Below the pieces are notes generated by a model, which saw only the letters and a program-made list of their open reading frames with translations, ran no database searches and was not told where the DNA came from. Positions 1 to 11,469 of a stretch of 64,000 nucleotides of DNA are shown here, piece by piece. This DNA comes from Sporobolomyces roseus (taxonomy: Eukaryota > Basidiomycota > Microbotryomycetes > Sporidiobolales > Sporidiobolaceae), in contig JADILM010000004.1 in the NCBI GenBank assembly GCA_016617785.1, positions 248,001 to 312,000 of the forward strand, in the 5' to 3' direction. The translations under genes and the position numbers were made by a program. How positions within the stretch are numbered: the stretch's first letter is position 1; each line of letters starts with the position of its first letter.

Positions 1-1224
1 GATGCCGGAGTCGAGTTGAATGTTAGTAAAGTCGCGTTAGAACCGGTTTGGTACCTCCCTGGTAAGCTCTCGAATTCAGCTCAGCGCTCGTTGATTCTGT
101 GCTGATGCTCTAGACTGGCCGTTACAGGTATCGCCGAACGATTCCAAATCAGTGAAGGAACTCTTCGACGTTGTCTATTCGAAGAAACTGGAGGCATGTA
201 CCCTGAACTTCTCACTCGACACGATCTCAAAGTCTTCCTTCCTCCCATCGGTGGTATGACCGTCTACATTGTGAGATTCAACTCCTTCGAGACGTCACAT
301 CGAGATCGGGAGTTGCTGCTGACGAAAGTTTGTCTTCAACAGTTCGGTAACCCTGATCACATCAAGGACGAAACGAAAGAGCTCACTCTGCGTGTTCACG
401 ACGAGTGCAACGGATCAGACGTTTTCGGTTCCGATATCTGTACTTGTCGACCGTGAGTAGCGATTGAACCGATCTCTCTGCGCCTCATCTTCGTACTGAT
501 CGCTTTTCTTCTTTACTTCACAGATACTTGATCTTTGGTATTGAAGAAGCCGTCAAGTGTGCTCAACGAGGAGGAGTCGGAATCGTCATTTACTTCCGAA
601 AAGAAGGAAGAGCTTTGGGAGAAGTGACGAAATACCTCGTTTACAACGCTAGGAAACGTGGAGGTGACAACGCGAGTGATTACTTCAGGAGGACTGAGGA
701 TATCGCGGGTGTCAAGGATATGAGGTTCCAGATTTTGATGCCTGATGTTTTGCATTGGTTGGGAGTGAGTTCTTTCGATTGACTTGAGCAGTCTTTCGTT
801 TCAACGAGAATGCTGACCCTCACTGTTTGTCTCTATAGGTCAAGCGTATCGACAACATGATCTCGATGTCAGATTTGAAGCACGATGCTGTGTGAGTTCA
901 GGTTTCGAAATGAGCTCCTTTATTCTCCGTTCGCGAGCTCAACTCTCTACACCTGTCTCACAGCGTCAACTCTGGTATCCCTATTATCCGTCGCTACGAG
1001 CTTCGTGAGTCTCCTCTCTTACTATGTTCTACTCAGGTTCACAGAATTGTGTTAACTCATTTCCTCCTCTCCTTCCCTCCCTCTCTTTTGCAGCCGACGA
1101 CCTCATTCCTCCCGATTCGGCCGTCGAGATCCAAGCCAAGATCGCAGCTGGTTACTTCTCAAAGACTCAAGTACAAGATCTGTCCAAGACTGCAGGACGA
1201 CTTTGGGAAGATTTGGCTCATTAG
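1..1224 (+). CDS. URC1: URC1-type GTP cyclohydrolase II-like protein (5' truncated by window edge)
   Basis: The 3' portion of a gene that starts before the window. My exons are 1-61, 128-452, 524-764, 839-891, 964-1004 and 1094-1224, all joined in frame, ending in TAG. The spliced protein has the GTP cyclohydrolase II core: VHDECNGSDVFGSD followed by ICTCRPYL, which supplies the Cys zinc-ligand region, then GGVGIVIYFRKEGRALG, the nucleotide/pyrophosphate-handling loop with its Arg and Glu. The extended N- and C-terminal parts (HWLGVKRIDNMISMS, and the tail ending KTAGRLWEDLAH) fit the fungal Urc1 family rather than the short riboflavin enzyme Rib1. Urc1 is known in yeast as a component of the URC uracil-degradation pathway. 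A riboflavin-pathway GTP cyclohydrolase II is the alternative, less likely because of the extra C-terminal region. Confidence 0.85.
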
Positions 1225-1684
1225 AACGAGACTGATCGAATGGTGAAGAGAAGGAGTTGCGCTTACTGAGGTCGAGCTGTGGTCTGTTACTTGCTTATGT
1301 TGCCGTCGTCGAGTGCTATGAAGACGCTGTCTTCCTGAGAATCAACGAGCATTCGAGAGGAATCGTGAAAAGTTGCGAAAGAATCGTCTGCTTCGCCTCC
1401 GGACGTTCCAATCAGTACGCGCAATCTCGCGAATTTCGCTTTCCGTCGTCGCGGAGTCGCATCATCGCTTGAGACCCCACTTGCGAAAGAACACTCGGAA
1501 GCGAATCCTTGAATTCCGCTTCGACAGTTTTGCCGCGGCTTCTTCTTCTCCGCATCTCACTACTACATGCTCTGCTCAGTCATTGTACGCTCGTTAGGCT
1601 CACAAGCTCACTATCAGCTCGACTCGCCGCTGTCCAAGATCTCGTACCTCTAGATTCAATTGTACATCTCTTCTCAGTTCTAGC
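1225..1684. other. Intergenic region, 3' end of URC1 to ThDP enzyme promoter
   Basis: About 460 bases with only short, frame-inconsistent open stretches and no recognisable domain. It probably contains the URC1 terminator and the promoter/5' leader of the downstream gene on the same strand. A pyrimidine-rich stretch lies at about 1540-1680, directly before the ATG at 1685. Confidence 0.5.
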
Positions 1685-3938
1685 ATGTCGTCCGACTCTC
1701 CGACAGAGGTGTTCACTACCTCGAACGTATTCTTGGATGTACTAGTAAAAGCTGGGATCACCCACGCATTCGTCAAGTACGTCTACCTTCTTGCTATCTC
1801 TTCTTCAAACGCAGCTAATCTCCCTCCCTTTTCAGCCTCGGATCCGATCACCCTGCTTTACTGGAAGCTTTCATATCAAGGCAGAAGTACAAGCTACCGA
1901 CTCTCAAGATCATCACGTGTCCAAATGAGGTGAGGGAGACGATTTCGAAAGTTTCGTTGCTCTCGAGTGCTGACTGTCTTGTTCTTCTCTAACACAGATG
2001 GTCGCACTCTCGTGTGCTCAGGGATATGCGCAAGTCTGTGGAAAGCCGGCTGCTGTTCTCGTGCATGTCGTGAGCCACGCTTATCTCCTCAGTCTCGATT
2101 CGAAGTGAAAGCTAATCCGGAACGTCCGATCAGGATTGCGGTACACAAGCTCTCGCAGGAGCAGTGCACAACGTCTCGACTTGTCGTACTCCGGTCTTCA
2201 TCTATGCCGGAGCGTCGCCCTTCACTCAAGATGGAGAACTCGCTGGATCGCGAAACGAGTTCATTCACTGGCTACAGAACGCCGTTGATCAGCCCGCTAT
2301 CCTTCGTCAGTACATGCGCCATGTCGGCGAGATCCGAAATGGGAGGAACGCTCAAGATGTCGCGTTGAGGGCGTTGCAGTTCGCTGAATCTGAGCCGAAA
2401 GGGCCAGTTTATGTTTGGGCACAAAGGGAGGTCACCGAAGAACACCTTGATCCGGAAAAGGTGCCGGATGTACGAGCTGGAGAAGTCTGGTCACCGATTG
2501 AACCGATACCGTTGAGCAAATCAGGTGCGTACAGTACCATCTGAGGAAGCGGACGAAACGTTTGCTGAACTTCCCTGCAATTTCTTTTGCACAGTCGTCG
2601 CTCGAATTGTCGATGCCCTCCTCGAAGCCAAGAAGCCACTCATCGTCACAAGTTACCTCGGTCGAAATCTGGCTGCAGTTCAGCAACTAGTCAGATTCGT
2701 CGAGCTTCTTGCTCTACCCGTCTTCCAAAGCTGTCTCAGCTATATCAACCTACCCTTCGACCATCCTTCCCACGCTGGAATGGCTTTAGGCGGAAAGAAC
2801 CCGCTAGTCGAGGAAGCGGATTGTATCTTGATTCTCGATTCAGACATCCCTTGGTGAGTCCATTCTTGCTCTTAGTGTTCACTGAGGAAGAGGAAGCTCA
2901 GTATTGTCTTGAAATCCCACAGGCTTCCCCTCTTCACCAAACCTCAACGTACCGCCAAAATCTTCCATATTGATTGTGATCCCCTCAAAGAACGAATGTC
3001 GTTTCACGCTTACCCTTCCCAGATCCGCGCCAAAGCCGACACAGCCCTCGCTCTCGAACAACTCTACGACTACGCCTCATCATTGTCTTGCCCCTCCGAC
3101 TTGATCGAATCTCGTCGCAGCCAACTTGTCGAGTCTCATCAAAAGCTGATCAGCGACCTCAAAGCACTCGAAATTCCCGACTCATCAGACCCAGAAATCA
3201 TGACTTCTCCTCTCATCGTGTCGACTTATCGCCGCGTCATCGCTTCTCGACAACTCTCCTCCCGAGTCATGAACGAAGCAATCTCGAACTATCCCTCAGT
3301 CTGGAATCATCTCCTACCGAAAGCCGGTGAAGTCATGTCTTCCGGTGCATCTTCGCTAGGATGGGCGTTAGGTGCAGCGATTGGATCGCAGATGGCAGGA
3401 GAGGTACATGAGGAGATGAAGAAGGATATCACGACGGTTTTCGTCGGAGATGGTTCGTTCGTGTTTGGAGTACCTTCGGCGAGTTATTGGATCGCGAGGA
3501 GGTACAACACTGTGAGTTTTGAGTCTCCTCTACTTGCCCGACCTACGTCACTGACGGAGCTTGCAACTTGCTCAGCCTTTCTTGACCGTCATCTTCAATA
3601 ACGGCGTGAATTCATTTTTCTTCTCTCCTCTCCTCTCGGCTCGAGCTCACCGTACTGTTCTCGCTGTGCAGGGCTGGAAATCACCTAAGCTCTCAATGCT
3701 AGGAGTTCACCCCTCAGGCCTTGGTTCTCAAGCCTCTTCAGCAGAATTAAACGTCTCGTTCGGTCCAACCGACAATTTCAATCCTGATTACGGAGGAATC
3801 GCTGCTGCTGCCGGAGGTGCTTGGGCACGGAAAGTCAAGAAAGTGAGTGAACTGGAAGATGCGATGAAAGAGGCTGTGAGAGTCGTGAGGGACGAAAAGA
3901 GATGCGCTGTTTTGGATTGTTGGTTACCTCGTTTCTGA
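1685..3938 (+). CDS. Thiamine diphosphate-dependent enzyme, acetolactate synthase / benzoylformate decarboxylase-like
   Basis: A multi-exon gene. Exon 1 is 1685-1776 and exon 2 starts at 1836; further introns fall near 1929-1998, 2068-2133, 2525-2593, 2853-2922, 3511-3576 and about 3603-3670. The product has the three-domain architecture of ThDP enzymes. The N-terminal pyrimidine-binding domain contains GSDHPALLEAF and CPNEMVALSCAQGYAQ, where the Glu is the cofactor-activating residue. A central domain follows (KKPLIVTSYLGRN). The C-terminal PP domain has the ThDP motif GDGSFVFG followed after the usual spacing by VIFNNG. The ending GGAWARKVKKVSELEDAM resembles fungal acetolactate-synthase-like proteins of unknown substrate. 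I see no obvious N-terminal mitochondrial presequence, so the canonical ILV2 enzyme is unlikely. Substrate cannot be inferred from sequence. Its placement beside URC1 may be chance. Confidence 0.85.
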
Positions 3939-4377
3939 TTGTGTTTTTCGCTTGCTCTCTTCTGTTGTGCTTTGCGAAGGGACGAGAACGGTGTTGTAGA
4001 GCATCAAGCGTAAAGATTTTTGGGTGGTTCGTACTCATCAGGGGGTGTCAAATCAGAGAGAGAAAGAGACAAAAACGAACGATTGTGGAAGCAAGCGAAG
4101 AGAGAAGAGAGAAAGGGTATATGAAAGGGGAGAGGAAACAAGGTACAAAACGAAACGAAAGGGAGATACAAACGAGAAGGGAAGAACGAGGTGGAGGGAA
4201 CTGCTTGAGGGAGACGAAGGGAGTGAACGAGAAGGGAACGGAATATGCGAGGGAGGGAAGAAAGCGAGAGGCGTGTAGAGAGACGGAGAACGATCAAGCG
4301 AGAGAGGAAGCGAGGGGAGGAGCGCTGAGTGAGGAGAGGAGAGGAGAGGAGAGGAGAGGAGAGGGGAAGGAGGTAGG
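3939..4377. other. Convergent intergenic region, strongly purine-rich on the plus strand
   Basis: Between the convergent ThDP gene and cullin gene, about 440 bases that are almost entirely A+G on the plus strand. Long open frames in several phases here result from the biased composition and carry no domain signal. It holds the two 3' untranslated regions. Confidence 0.6.
4333..4370. repeat. GAGAG/GGAGA short tandem repeat
   Basis: Repeated GGAGA units, about six to seven copies, immediately beyond the cullin stop codon. The same unit recurs at about 5680-5715 inside a cullin intron. Confidence 0.85.
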
Positions 4378-7300
4378 TTAGGCGAGGTAGTTGTAGGTGT
4401 CCCTGTTCGATCGAGGTACCCGCAGTCAGCGACTCGTATGAAGAGACTGCACGAGTGAACTCGAAACGTACCTTGCATCTGCATTCCTCTCCAAGTACTC
4501 CTTGTCCAAAAGGACGTCGATCGCTTTCTTGACATCGGGAACTCGAGGTTGGAACCTCGATTTCAATTGATCAATCGTTTCAGCGATCAATTGTTGATGT
4601 TTGAGAGTCTTGCGAGATTTCATGATTCGTACGATCGCGGCTTGAATCATGATCTTTCGATCTTCATCGACGTGCTACACGCGATTTCGCCGTTCATCAG
4701 CCAGTGCATCTGAGGATGAAAAAGAGAGAAATCAGAATGTACCTTCATGACGGAAGCGGATTCTTGTTTTTGATCAGCCTTGATAGGAGCGTTCAAATTG
4801 ACCCTAATCTTTTTACTCTTGAATCCCAAGTTGATTTCGTAGTTTCCATCTTTCAATTCGAGAATCCTTTGTTTCGTCAAGAGTAACAAGACGGGTTTGA
4901 GAGTTTCGGCAGTCATTCCAGTTCCAGTTTCGAGGTCCGAGTACGAGAGAGAGTCGGAAGTGTTGAATTGGAGGAGGATGCAGGCTTGGTAAGTTGAAGT
5001 TACTAGGAAGTACTTTTGAGAAGTGTAGAGAGTTCTCAACCTATACGCACAACAATTCGTCAGCTTGGAGGAAGAAGGGAGAGAGGAAAGGAAAGAAAGC
5101 GTACTCGTTTCGACAATGTTGCCAAATCCAAGTCAACTTCCTTCCAGAGTGTTTGTTCATGTAGTATGCTTCGAACCTTTCTTTCGTCTTGACCAACTCT
5201 GCTGGCATGTTGAGTTTCGTAGTGGGAGCACTCAATGGCCATGCAGCGGTACCCAAAACGAGGATATTGAAATCGACTGTACACCAATCTCTCGCACCAA
5301 ATTAGCCCCGATCTTCTCGAGTTCGATAAGAGTGTGAGACGTACCAGTGAGATCTTCAGCCGAATGAGTCTGTTGCATCTTCTCCTTGAAAGCGGAATTC
5401 GTATCCTTGTTGATCGAGATATCTTGGAACATCCTCTGCAATTTCGAAGTGTACTCGAATCCACAAGCGTCCTTCAATTTCCCAATCATCGAGGATTCGG
5501 CGTCGTCTGAAGCGGAGGTTTCGCGGATGAGTCGGTTCGCCAACATTTTCGAGTAGAACTTTTGGAAGACGTCTTTGTCTTCGATGTATTTGAAGATCGT
5601 CATCTAATGGAAGAGAGATCATACGAGTCAAGTTAGCGAGATGAGCGCGAGAAAGAAGCGGAATGAAGCGAGAAGAGGGAGGAGAGGAGAGAGAGGAGAG
5701 GAGAGGAGAGGAGAGGGAAGCTTACGGTATCGGTTAAAGCTTGTTCCATATCTGAATCCTCGGTTTGTTTGTTGCTCTTCTTGAGGAGTGAATCCGTGTA
5801 CTTTGCGAGTAATTCCGGTGATTTGTTAGGACTCGAACAAGCCTTGTTGCGATTGACGAATTCACGACAAGCCTAAGTGAACAACCACACTGCTCTATCA
5901 GTTTCCGCTCAGGTCGGCGATAGATAGAGAGAGAGAGTCAAACTTACACGATCCAAAGAAGCGACGAAACCTTGATCACCTCTGAAAGCTTTTCCAACCA
6001 ATTCACCATTCTTCTTGTGAACCGCCAACAACGAATCGACATAAGCTTTCGGTTCGACTCCTTGACTCGCACCTCCAGCTTCTTTGTCTCCTCCATCTGT
6101 TCCAGCGGCAGAAGCGGATCCAACTGCTCGTTCGACAGATTCCAAACCGGCTTTCTTGACGTGTTGTTCGAAACGTTCTCGGAGAGGGTCGAGACCTGAA
6201 GGGATACGAGAGAGGAGTAGGTACATTCGTTGAAGGTCGGCTTCTTGTTCTTGATCGAGGAGCTGTACGTCGAGCGAATCCTCTCATCAGCACTTTCCTC
6301 TACGAAAGGAGCGATGAAAGAAAGTGAAGGAAACGTACACGTTGGAACTCCTCTTGCATCAAACCTTCATGACCTTTAACCAACACTTCCTCACATTTAC
6401 TGACCAACCCTTTCCTAGTCGAAGCGTGAAGGTACAAATCGACCCTATCCTCTTCCTCCCCCAATCGATTCTCAGCTTTCTTCATATACTCGGTCACGCT
6501 GTTGTCTCCAATGAATTGCTCCGATTCCGCTTTGTAATAAGTTTCGGTAGCGAGTAAGAAAGGTTTCTCGAACGCTTCTCGGTAAACTTCTAGGTTTTGT
6601 CGGTTTGAATCAGTTTCATCCAATCCCAATGCAACTAATCCCATATCAAATTCTTGCGTCAGCAACGACTTGTAGGAAAAGGGAGGGAGAAAGGAGGAGA
6701 GAGCGTACCGAATGAATCCATGACTTTTTTGACGAGATCCGTTTCGATCGTTTCACCATTCCTTTGTTGTTCGATCAATTTGAGTACCGCATTCGTCAAC
6801 TTGAGTTTCTGTTGTACGTGGGTATAGAAATGATCTTTCCAAGTAACCAAACTCAACTATCCTCTCGCAATTCTCCCTCGTCAGCTTCTCATTGTCTAAA
6901 AAGAGATTGTCTAAAAAGAGAGAGAAAGGGGCTTACGATGTAAATGAGGTAAACGTTTTTCCTTCCTTCATCCTTCTCACGTTTGACCCAGTGTCGATTC
7001 AAATAAGTGAACAAACGATGTACGTAAGTAGCACCATTCGTGTATCGATCCCATTCTTTCACGTAATACCTCAATAAAGCTTCATCACTCAAATCTTCTG
7101 CTGCCTATATACACCCGACATTTCACACTCCCCAACCATTAGCATCGAGTCTCTTTTTGAGGGAGGGAGAGGAGAAAAAGGACGTACGGCTCGAACTTCT
7201 TTGAGATGGTTGATCCAGTATTGTTGGAGGTTCTTGTATAGATCTGCTCCCATTAGATTCGCACCACCTACACACATTCCACGCTCTCTTCAATTATCAG

Positions 7301-7815
7301 TTCACATTTCAAACGATGGAGAAGAGGAGAGAGAACTGACTTCTACCCGATGAACCGACTCCCAAAGTCTCGTTGATCCCACCTTGATTCATTCTTGAAC
7401 TCGTACAGTAATTGTAAGCTACCGTATACAACTAGTTGAATCACTCCGGATAGATCAGTACGAAACTCTCCTATGAGAGTGGAGGGGAAAGTGGGAGATG
7501 TTTCGACTTACTTGCATGTATTTCTGATAGGATAATCCTTCAGTCAACCTCGTCATCAATAGATCTACACACCATATCCTTCATCATCAGTAAGAGCGAG
7601 AGGAGAGGTGGATGATTCATCAAAGAGATGAGGAGAGACATGAAGACTGACCAACTCCTTCTTGTAGGAATGACCATGTCGCTGCCAAGTCTATGCATTA
7701 CTCGTACTCTAGAGTCAGTCAGGTGTAGCTAGAGCAGAGAGAGGAGGAGGAGGAGGAGGAGGAGGAAGGTACCTCTTGAATCTGGTAAATTGGGTTTGGA
7801 AGCAGCAGGAGGCAT
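4378..7815 (-). CDS. CUL1: Cullin-1 (CUL1/CDC53), SCF ubiquitin ligase scaffold
   Basis: A gene with about a dozen introns. It begins at the ATG at 7815 ([15 protein letters not shown]) and ends at 4378 with the cullin terminus DTYNYLA; the last intron is 4403-4471. The N-terminal repeats include [15 protein letters not shown] and [16 protein letters not shown], the Skp1/adaptor-binding region typical of CUL1. The cullin homology domain contains [18 protein letters not shown] and [15 protein letters not shown]. The C-terminal winged helix has IVRIMKSRK; the Lys after IVRIM is the expected NEDD8 acceptor. Cul1 bridges Skp1-F-box substrate receptors and the Rbx1 RING. The full domain order is present with no broken frames. 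CUL3 is less likely given the N-terminal motif. A 92-residue Ala/Gly/Asp-rich stretch near [16 protein letters not shown] lies in the middle repeat region. Confidence 0.93.
5676..5716. repeat. GGAGA tandem repeat in a cullin intron
   Basis: GAGGAGAGGAGAG-type repeat inside the CUL1 intron that precedes the conserved [13 protein letters not shown] exon. It is the same unit as the repeat just past the CUL1 stop codon. Confidence 0.8.
7740..7769. repeat. GGA trinucleotide repeat in the first cullin intron
   Basis: An uninterrupted GGA run of roughly eight units lying next to the first CUL1 exon; on the coding strand it is a CCT run that would serve as the pyrimidine-rich part of the intron. Confidence 0.85.
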
Positions 7816-8168
7816 GACTGGAATCGGACGCGTGTTGAATCAGTACAATCGCTCTGCTACCACGTGAAAGAGTGCGAGTCGGGGAGCTTACTTGGGAAGA
7901 AGTTGTGGGTGAAGGAGAGAGAGTTAGAGATGGGGGATTAGGAATTCCAATTGCAATTGAATAGATTTAGCTATCATTCCCAACTCTCTCTCGTCCTCTT
8001 CACTTCTCGCGACACTTGCCCTTGGATTGCTTGGTACTCTGCTAGAAAGCTCCAATCCACCAATCCTCCCCTCATATCCAATTCAACCCGTTTTCCTTCT
8101 CCTCACTCACTCCCCACTTCTCATCGTCATCCTCCTCTCTCTCTCCCCCTCCTCTCTTCTCCCAAACA
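7816..8168. promoter_or_regulatory. Divergent promoter region between CUL1 and capping protein alpha
   Basis: A gap of 353 bases separates the divergent ATGs of CUL1 and CAP1. The half next to CAP1 is strongly CT-rich on the plus strand (about 8060-8165), as commonly seen in fungal 5' leaders. The sequence CAATTGCAATTG lies near 7949. I cannot place a TATA element or a known operator. Confidence 0.6.
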
Positions 8169-9612
8169 ATGGCATCCAAATTCTCCTTAGCCTCCTCCCT
8201 CCTCCTTCAATCCCCACCAGGAGAACTCAACGACGTATTCACAGATCTCCGTTCCCTAATCTCTTCAGATCAAGAATTGGAATCCAAAATCCTACCCGCT
8301 CTCAAACAGTACAATTTGGAACAATTCACCGTGGTTGAATTAGAAAGTGGCAAGAAAGGGTTGGTTTGTAGGGATGCGAGGAAAGAGAGTGGGGAGGGGG
8401 AGGGGGAGGGGGAGGAAGAGAGGTTTGTCGATTGGAGAGAAGGGAAAGCGTTTGGTTTTAATCATATGACTGCTGTAAGCCACTCTCTCTCCTGTAAACA
8501 AGTGGGAGTTAGAGCTAACGAGAAGTGAGCGAGAGTAGACTGCGAGTGAGTTTGGTAAGATTGAGGAAAAGGATATGTTTGATCAAGAGACGTTGGACAA
8601 AGTTGGACAGCTAGACGAATTGTTGAACAAGTATACCGAGAACCATTACTCGGAGGGAGTTAGTAGAGTGTATCCATTAGAGGATGAACGATACCCTCGA
8701 GAAACTCGATCTCAAGAATCTCAAGTTGAACCTGAGCCTGCGAAGGAAGTGGAGGAAACACTTCAAGACGATGCATTGGTTCCGGAGAAAGAGGAGACGG
8801 ATGAGAGTGTGGCGAATGTAGCGGCAGAAGTTGGAGAGGTCGCAGAGGAAGTCATCAAAGAAGGAGTTGAAGGGGATGATGAGGCGATGGAAGTTTCGAC
8901 ACCTGCTCCTATTGCTTCAGAAGAAGAAACTGGAGACAAGGCAGAGGATTCAATGCAAGAAGACAAGAAGGAAGAGGAGCAAATCGAAGAACCCATCGTC
9001 GAATCAACCAAGGAGGAAGAATCAATCGTTCCTCCTGCTGCTCCCGCTGCTCCCGCACCTCAACCTCGAACATCAAGACTCGTAACTCTCTGTTTCGTAG
9101 GAAACAAATACAACCCAAACAATTACTGGTGCGTTTCTCTCTCCTTTCTGTCTTGCAAAAATCCTTTCCGAAACTCATCTCCCCCTTTTTCCGGGCTCTC
9201 AATAGGACTGGTCGCTGGCGTTCACGCTACGAAGTCGACCTAGAATCAGGCTCAATCAAAGGTACCGCACAAATAAACATTCACTACTACGAGCAAGGTA
9301 CATTTTTCTATCTCTCTCCCAATCTCCTGTCCTCTCCCTAACCAACACTCTCCCCGTTCAGGCAATGTTCAACTATCAACCACTCTCCAATCCTCCCACA
9401 CACTCTCCCCTTCCCCCTCCCCAGCTCAAATCATAGCGAGCGTAAAGAGCTCAGAAACTTCTTTCCAAGTATCTTTGAATCAGACTTATGAATCGATGAG
9501 TGAGGAAGCGTTCAAAGGTTTGAGGAGGGCTTTACCGAAGACTAGGAGTAAAGTCGATTGGAATAAAGCTGGGGGTTATAGATTGGGAGCTGAATTGGGT
9601 GGAGGGAACTAA
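8169..9612 (+). CDS. CAP1: F-actin-capping protein subunit alpha with a large acidic insert
   Basis: Exons 8169-8474, 8539-9128, 9206-9297 and 9362-9612 splice in frame. The N-terminus (LQSPPGELNDVFTDLRSLI) and the C-terminal half (GRWRSRYEVDLESG, GTAQINIHYYEQGNVQL, the terminal actin-binding segment KGLRRALPKTRSKVDWNKAG) are those of CapZ alpha. Together with the beta subunit this protein caps actin filament barbed ends at cortical patches. The family is normally about 260-290 residues. Here about 110 extra residues, mostly Glu/Asp/Ala with a Pro/Ala end (APAAPAPQPR), sit between RVYPLEDERYPRETR and RLVTLCFVGNKYNPNNYW. The insert lies within an uninterrupted exon and has no stop codons, so it is not an unrecognised simple intron. 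A shorter acidic run (GEGEGEGEEE) is encoded by a GGGGGA repeat near 8390-8415. Confidence 0.92.
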
Positions 9613-9930
9613 CTAGAGACGAGCGAATTTTCGGTAAAGGTGGAACGAGGATAGGCAATATATTCATTTTCTGTTCGTCTCTCTCTCTTTGGGAGTCGGG
9701 AATTGGCTTGCGTCGATCCGGAGAGAAGAGAGTCAAACGTTGTCTACTTGCGAAGAACTGAAAGTTCAATCTCTCGGAAATTGCGAATCCGCTCCTTGCC
9801 TTTTCTTTTGATCCCCCATCTCACTTTGCTTCCCCGCTTCTGTTTCTGCTTTCAACTCTATCTTATCCACTGCTGCTTCTGTCCCACACCATCACCTCTA
9901 TCCCTCAAGCTCCCTACGCCCCAATCGCTA

Positions 9931-11143
9931 ATGTCAGATTCTACATCTCCCTCCTCCTCCTCTCGGCCCCAACCAACTCTTCGCACTCCCTACAAGACAG
10001 TAAACGATCATTCAATCCACCTAGAAGTCTACTACCCATCTCCCTCGCAAATCCATCCATCTTCAACTGCTCAAGGAGTTCCCCTAATCTGTTGGATTCA
10101 CGGTGGTGGTAAGTTTCTCTACCCTACCTCTCTTCATTCTCATTAACTCAGCTGATATAGAGGGGGGTAAGGATAGGGTTCTTTGATGGAGCCGCTGAGG
10201 ATTGGTCTGATTTAAACTTGATTCCTACTCTCGAAAGAGGTTGGGCGTTCGTTAGCGTAGAATACAGGTTAGTTCCTCAAGTTGGATTGGAGGAACAGGT
10301 AGAGGATGTAAAAGATGCGGTGAGGTTTGTGAGGGAGGAATTGGGGGAGAGGATGGGAGAGAACAAAGTGGATGGGGAGAGAGTTGCCGTGTCGGGGAGT
10401 AGCGCAGGTAAGCTCTTGTTACTCTCACTCTCAGGGGGTATGCCAGAAGACTAGGCTTGACAAGGAAGAAGGAAAGAAGCGTCTTTTTCGAAACGACGAG
10501 TTCACTCATTTCTCGTTCCCACTGTTAATCAGGTGCCGCACTCGCTTTATTCGCATCCTACACTCTCTCCCCACCCCCACTCTGCGTATTCTCTCTCTAC
10601 GGAGGATCCGATCTCTCCCACCCTTCCCTTCATACACCAATCCAATTCCCCTCGGGCCCCATCCCTTACTCCTCCGTTTCCTCCCATCTCTCTCCCTCCG
10701 GTCCAATCGTCTCTCACTCTCCAGCTCAAGTAGATTTCGCGACGTTGAAGGCGGAGGGAAGGACTAAAGCTTGTTTCTATGCGGTTCAGGAGGGGAAGAC
10801 GGTTGAGATGAGTGTTATGAATTATGATCCTTCAAAAGGTAGGGAAGCGGAGGAATTGAAGTTATACATCGCGAGGGAGTTGGTGAGTTACTCCAATAAG
10901 GAGAAGAGGGAATTACCACCGACAGTGCTGGTACATGGAACGGAGGATCTGATGGTTCCTTGTGAGATCAGTCGGGATTTATTTGAGGCACTGAGGGACA
11001 AGGGAGTTGATACAGAATTGATCGAGGTCGAGGGAGCGAATCATGGGTTCGATTTGGTGCCAGGGGCTATTGAGGACGAGGAGAAGAGGAAGGTGTTTGA
11101 GAGGGCGAACGAGTTTATCGCAAAGTATTTGCATAAGGAGTAG
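9931..11143 (+). CDS. Alpha/beta hydrolase, hormone-sensitive-lipase-type (abhydrolase_3) esterase
   Basis: Exons 9931-10108, 10177-10407 and 10533-11143 join in frame. All hallmarks of the HSL family are visible. The oxyanion motif is IHGGG, split by intron 1 and followed by FFDGAAEDW. SVEYRLVP follows. The nucleophile elbow is GSSAG, split by intron 2. The catalytic Asp lies in HGTEDLMVP and the catalytic His in ANHGFDLVPG. The protein is about 340 residues, normal for the family. No signal peptide or membrane anchor is evident, so a cytosolic carboxylesterase/lipase acting on small acyl esters is likely; the substrate is unknown. The start at 9931 is the first ATG of the open frame and gives a Ser/Pro-rich leader before the core. 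Confidence 0.88.
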
Positions 11144-11469
11144 GCATGAGGGAGGGCGTCAATAAGAATAGATCTCGTCTATTCTATTGCTCTCTTTGAC
11201 GGGCACTTCCAGTTCAGCGGGTGTTGGAACGAGCAAGAGACGGATCGTTGCGAAAGCAAAACTTGCTTCTTCGTGGGAAGCGCCCTGTATCGGCTTCCTG
11301 CGTCTGCCCCATTCACTCGTCCACAACCATCTGATTCTTTGGTGTAGCCGGCTGACTCCGCTAATCAAGCTTGCGAGGCTCGCTCAACTTCTGCTCCCTT
11401 GCAAAAAATGCATTCTTTCGTTTTTCCTCCTTCACTTCGTTTCAAATTCTCATCCCTCGCTTGGCGCAA

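Noticed and set aside
1..3938. URC1 and the ThDP enzyme as a functional uracil-degradation cluster
   Set aside because: No other URC gene is adjacent and no ThDP enzyme is known to me in that pathway, so adjacency alone is weak.
4024..4535. Several long open frames rich in Arg/Glu (plus) or Ser/Leu (minus)
   Set aside because: They result from a purine-rich strand that lacks stop codons; they overlap the cullin 3' end and have no domain.
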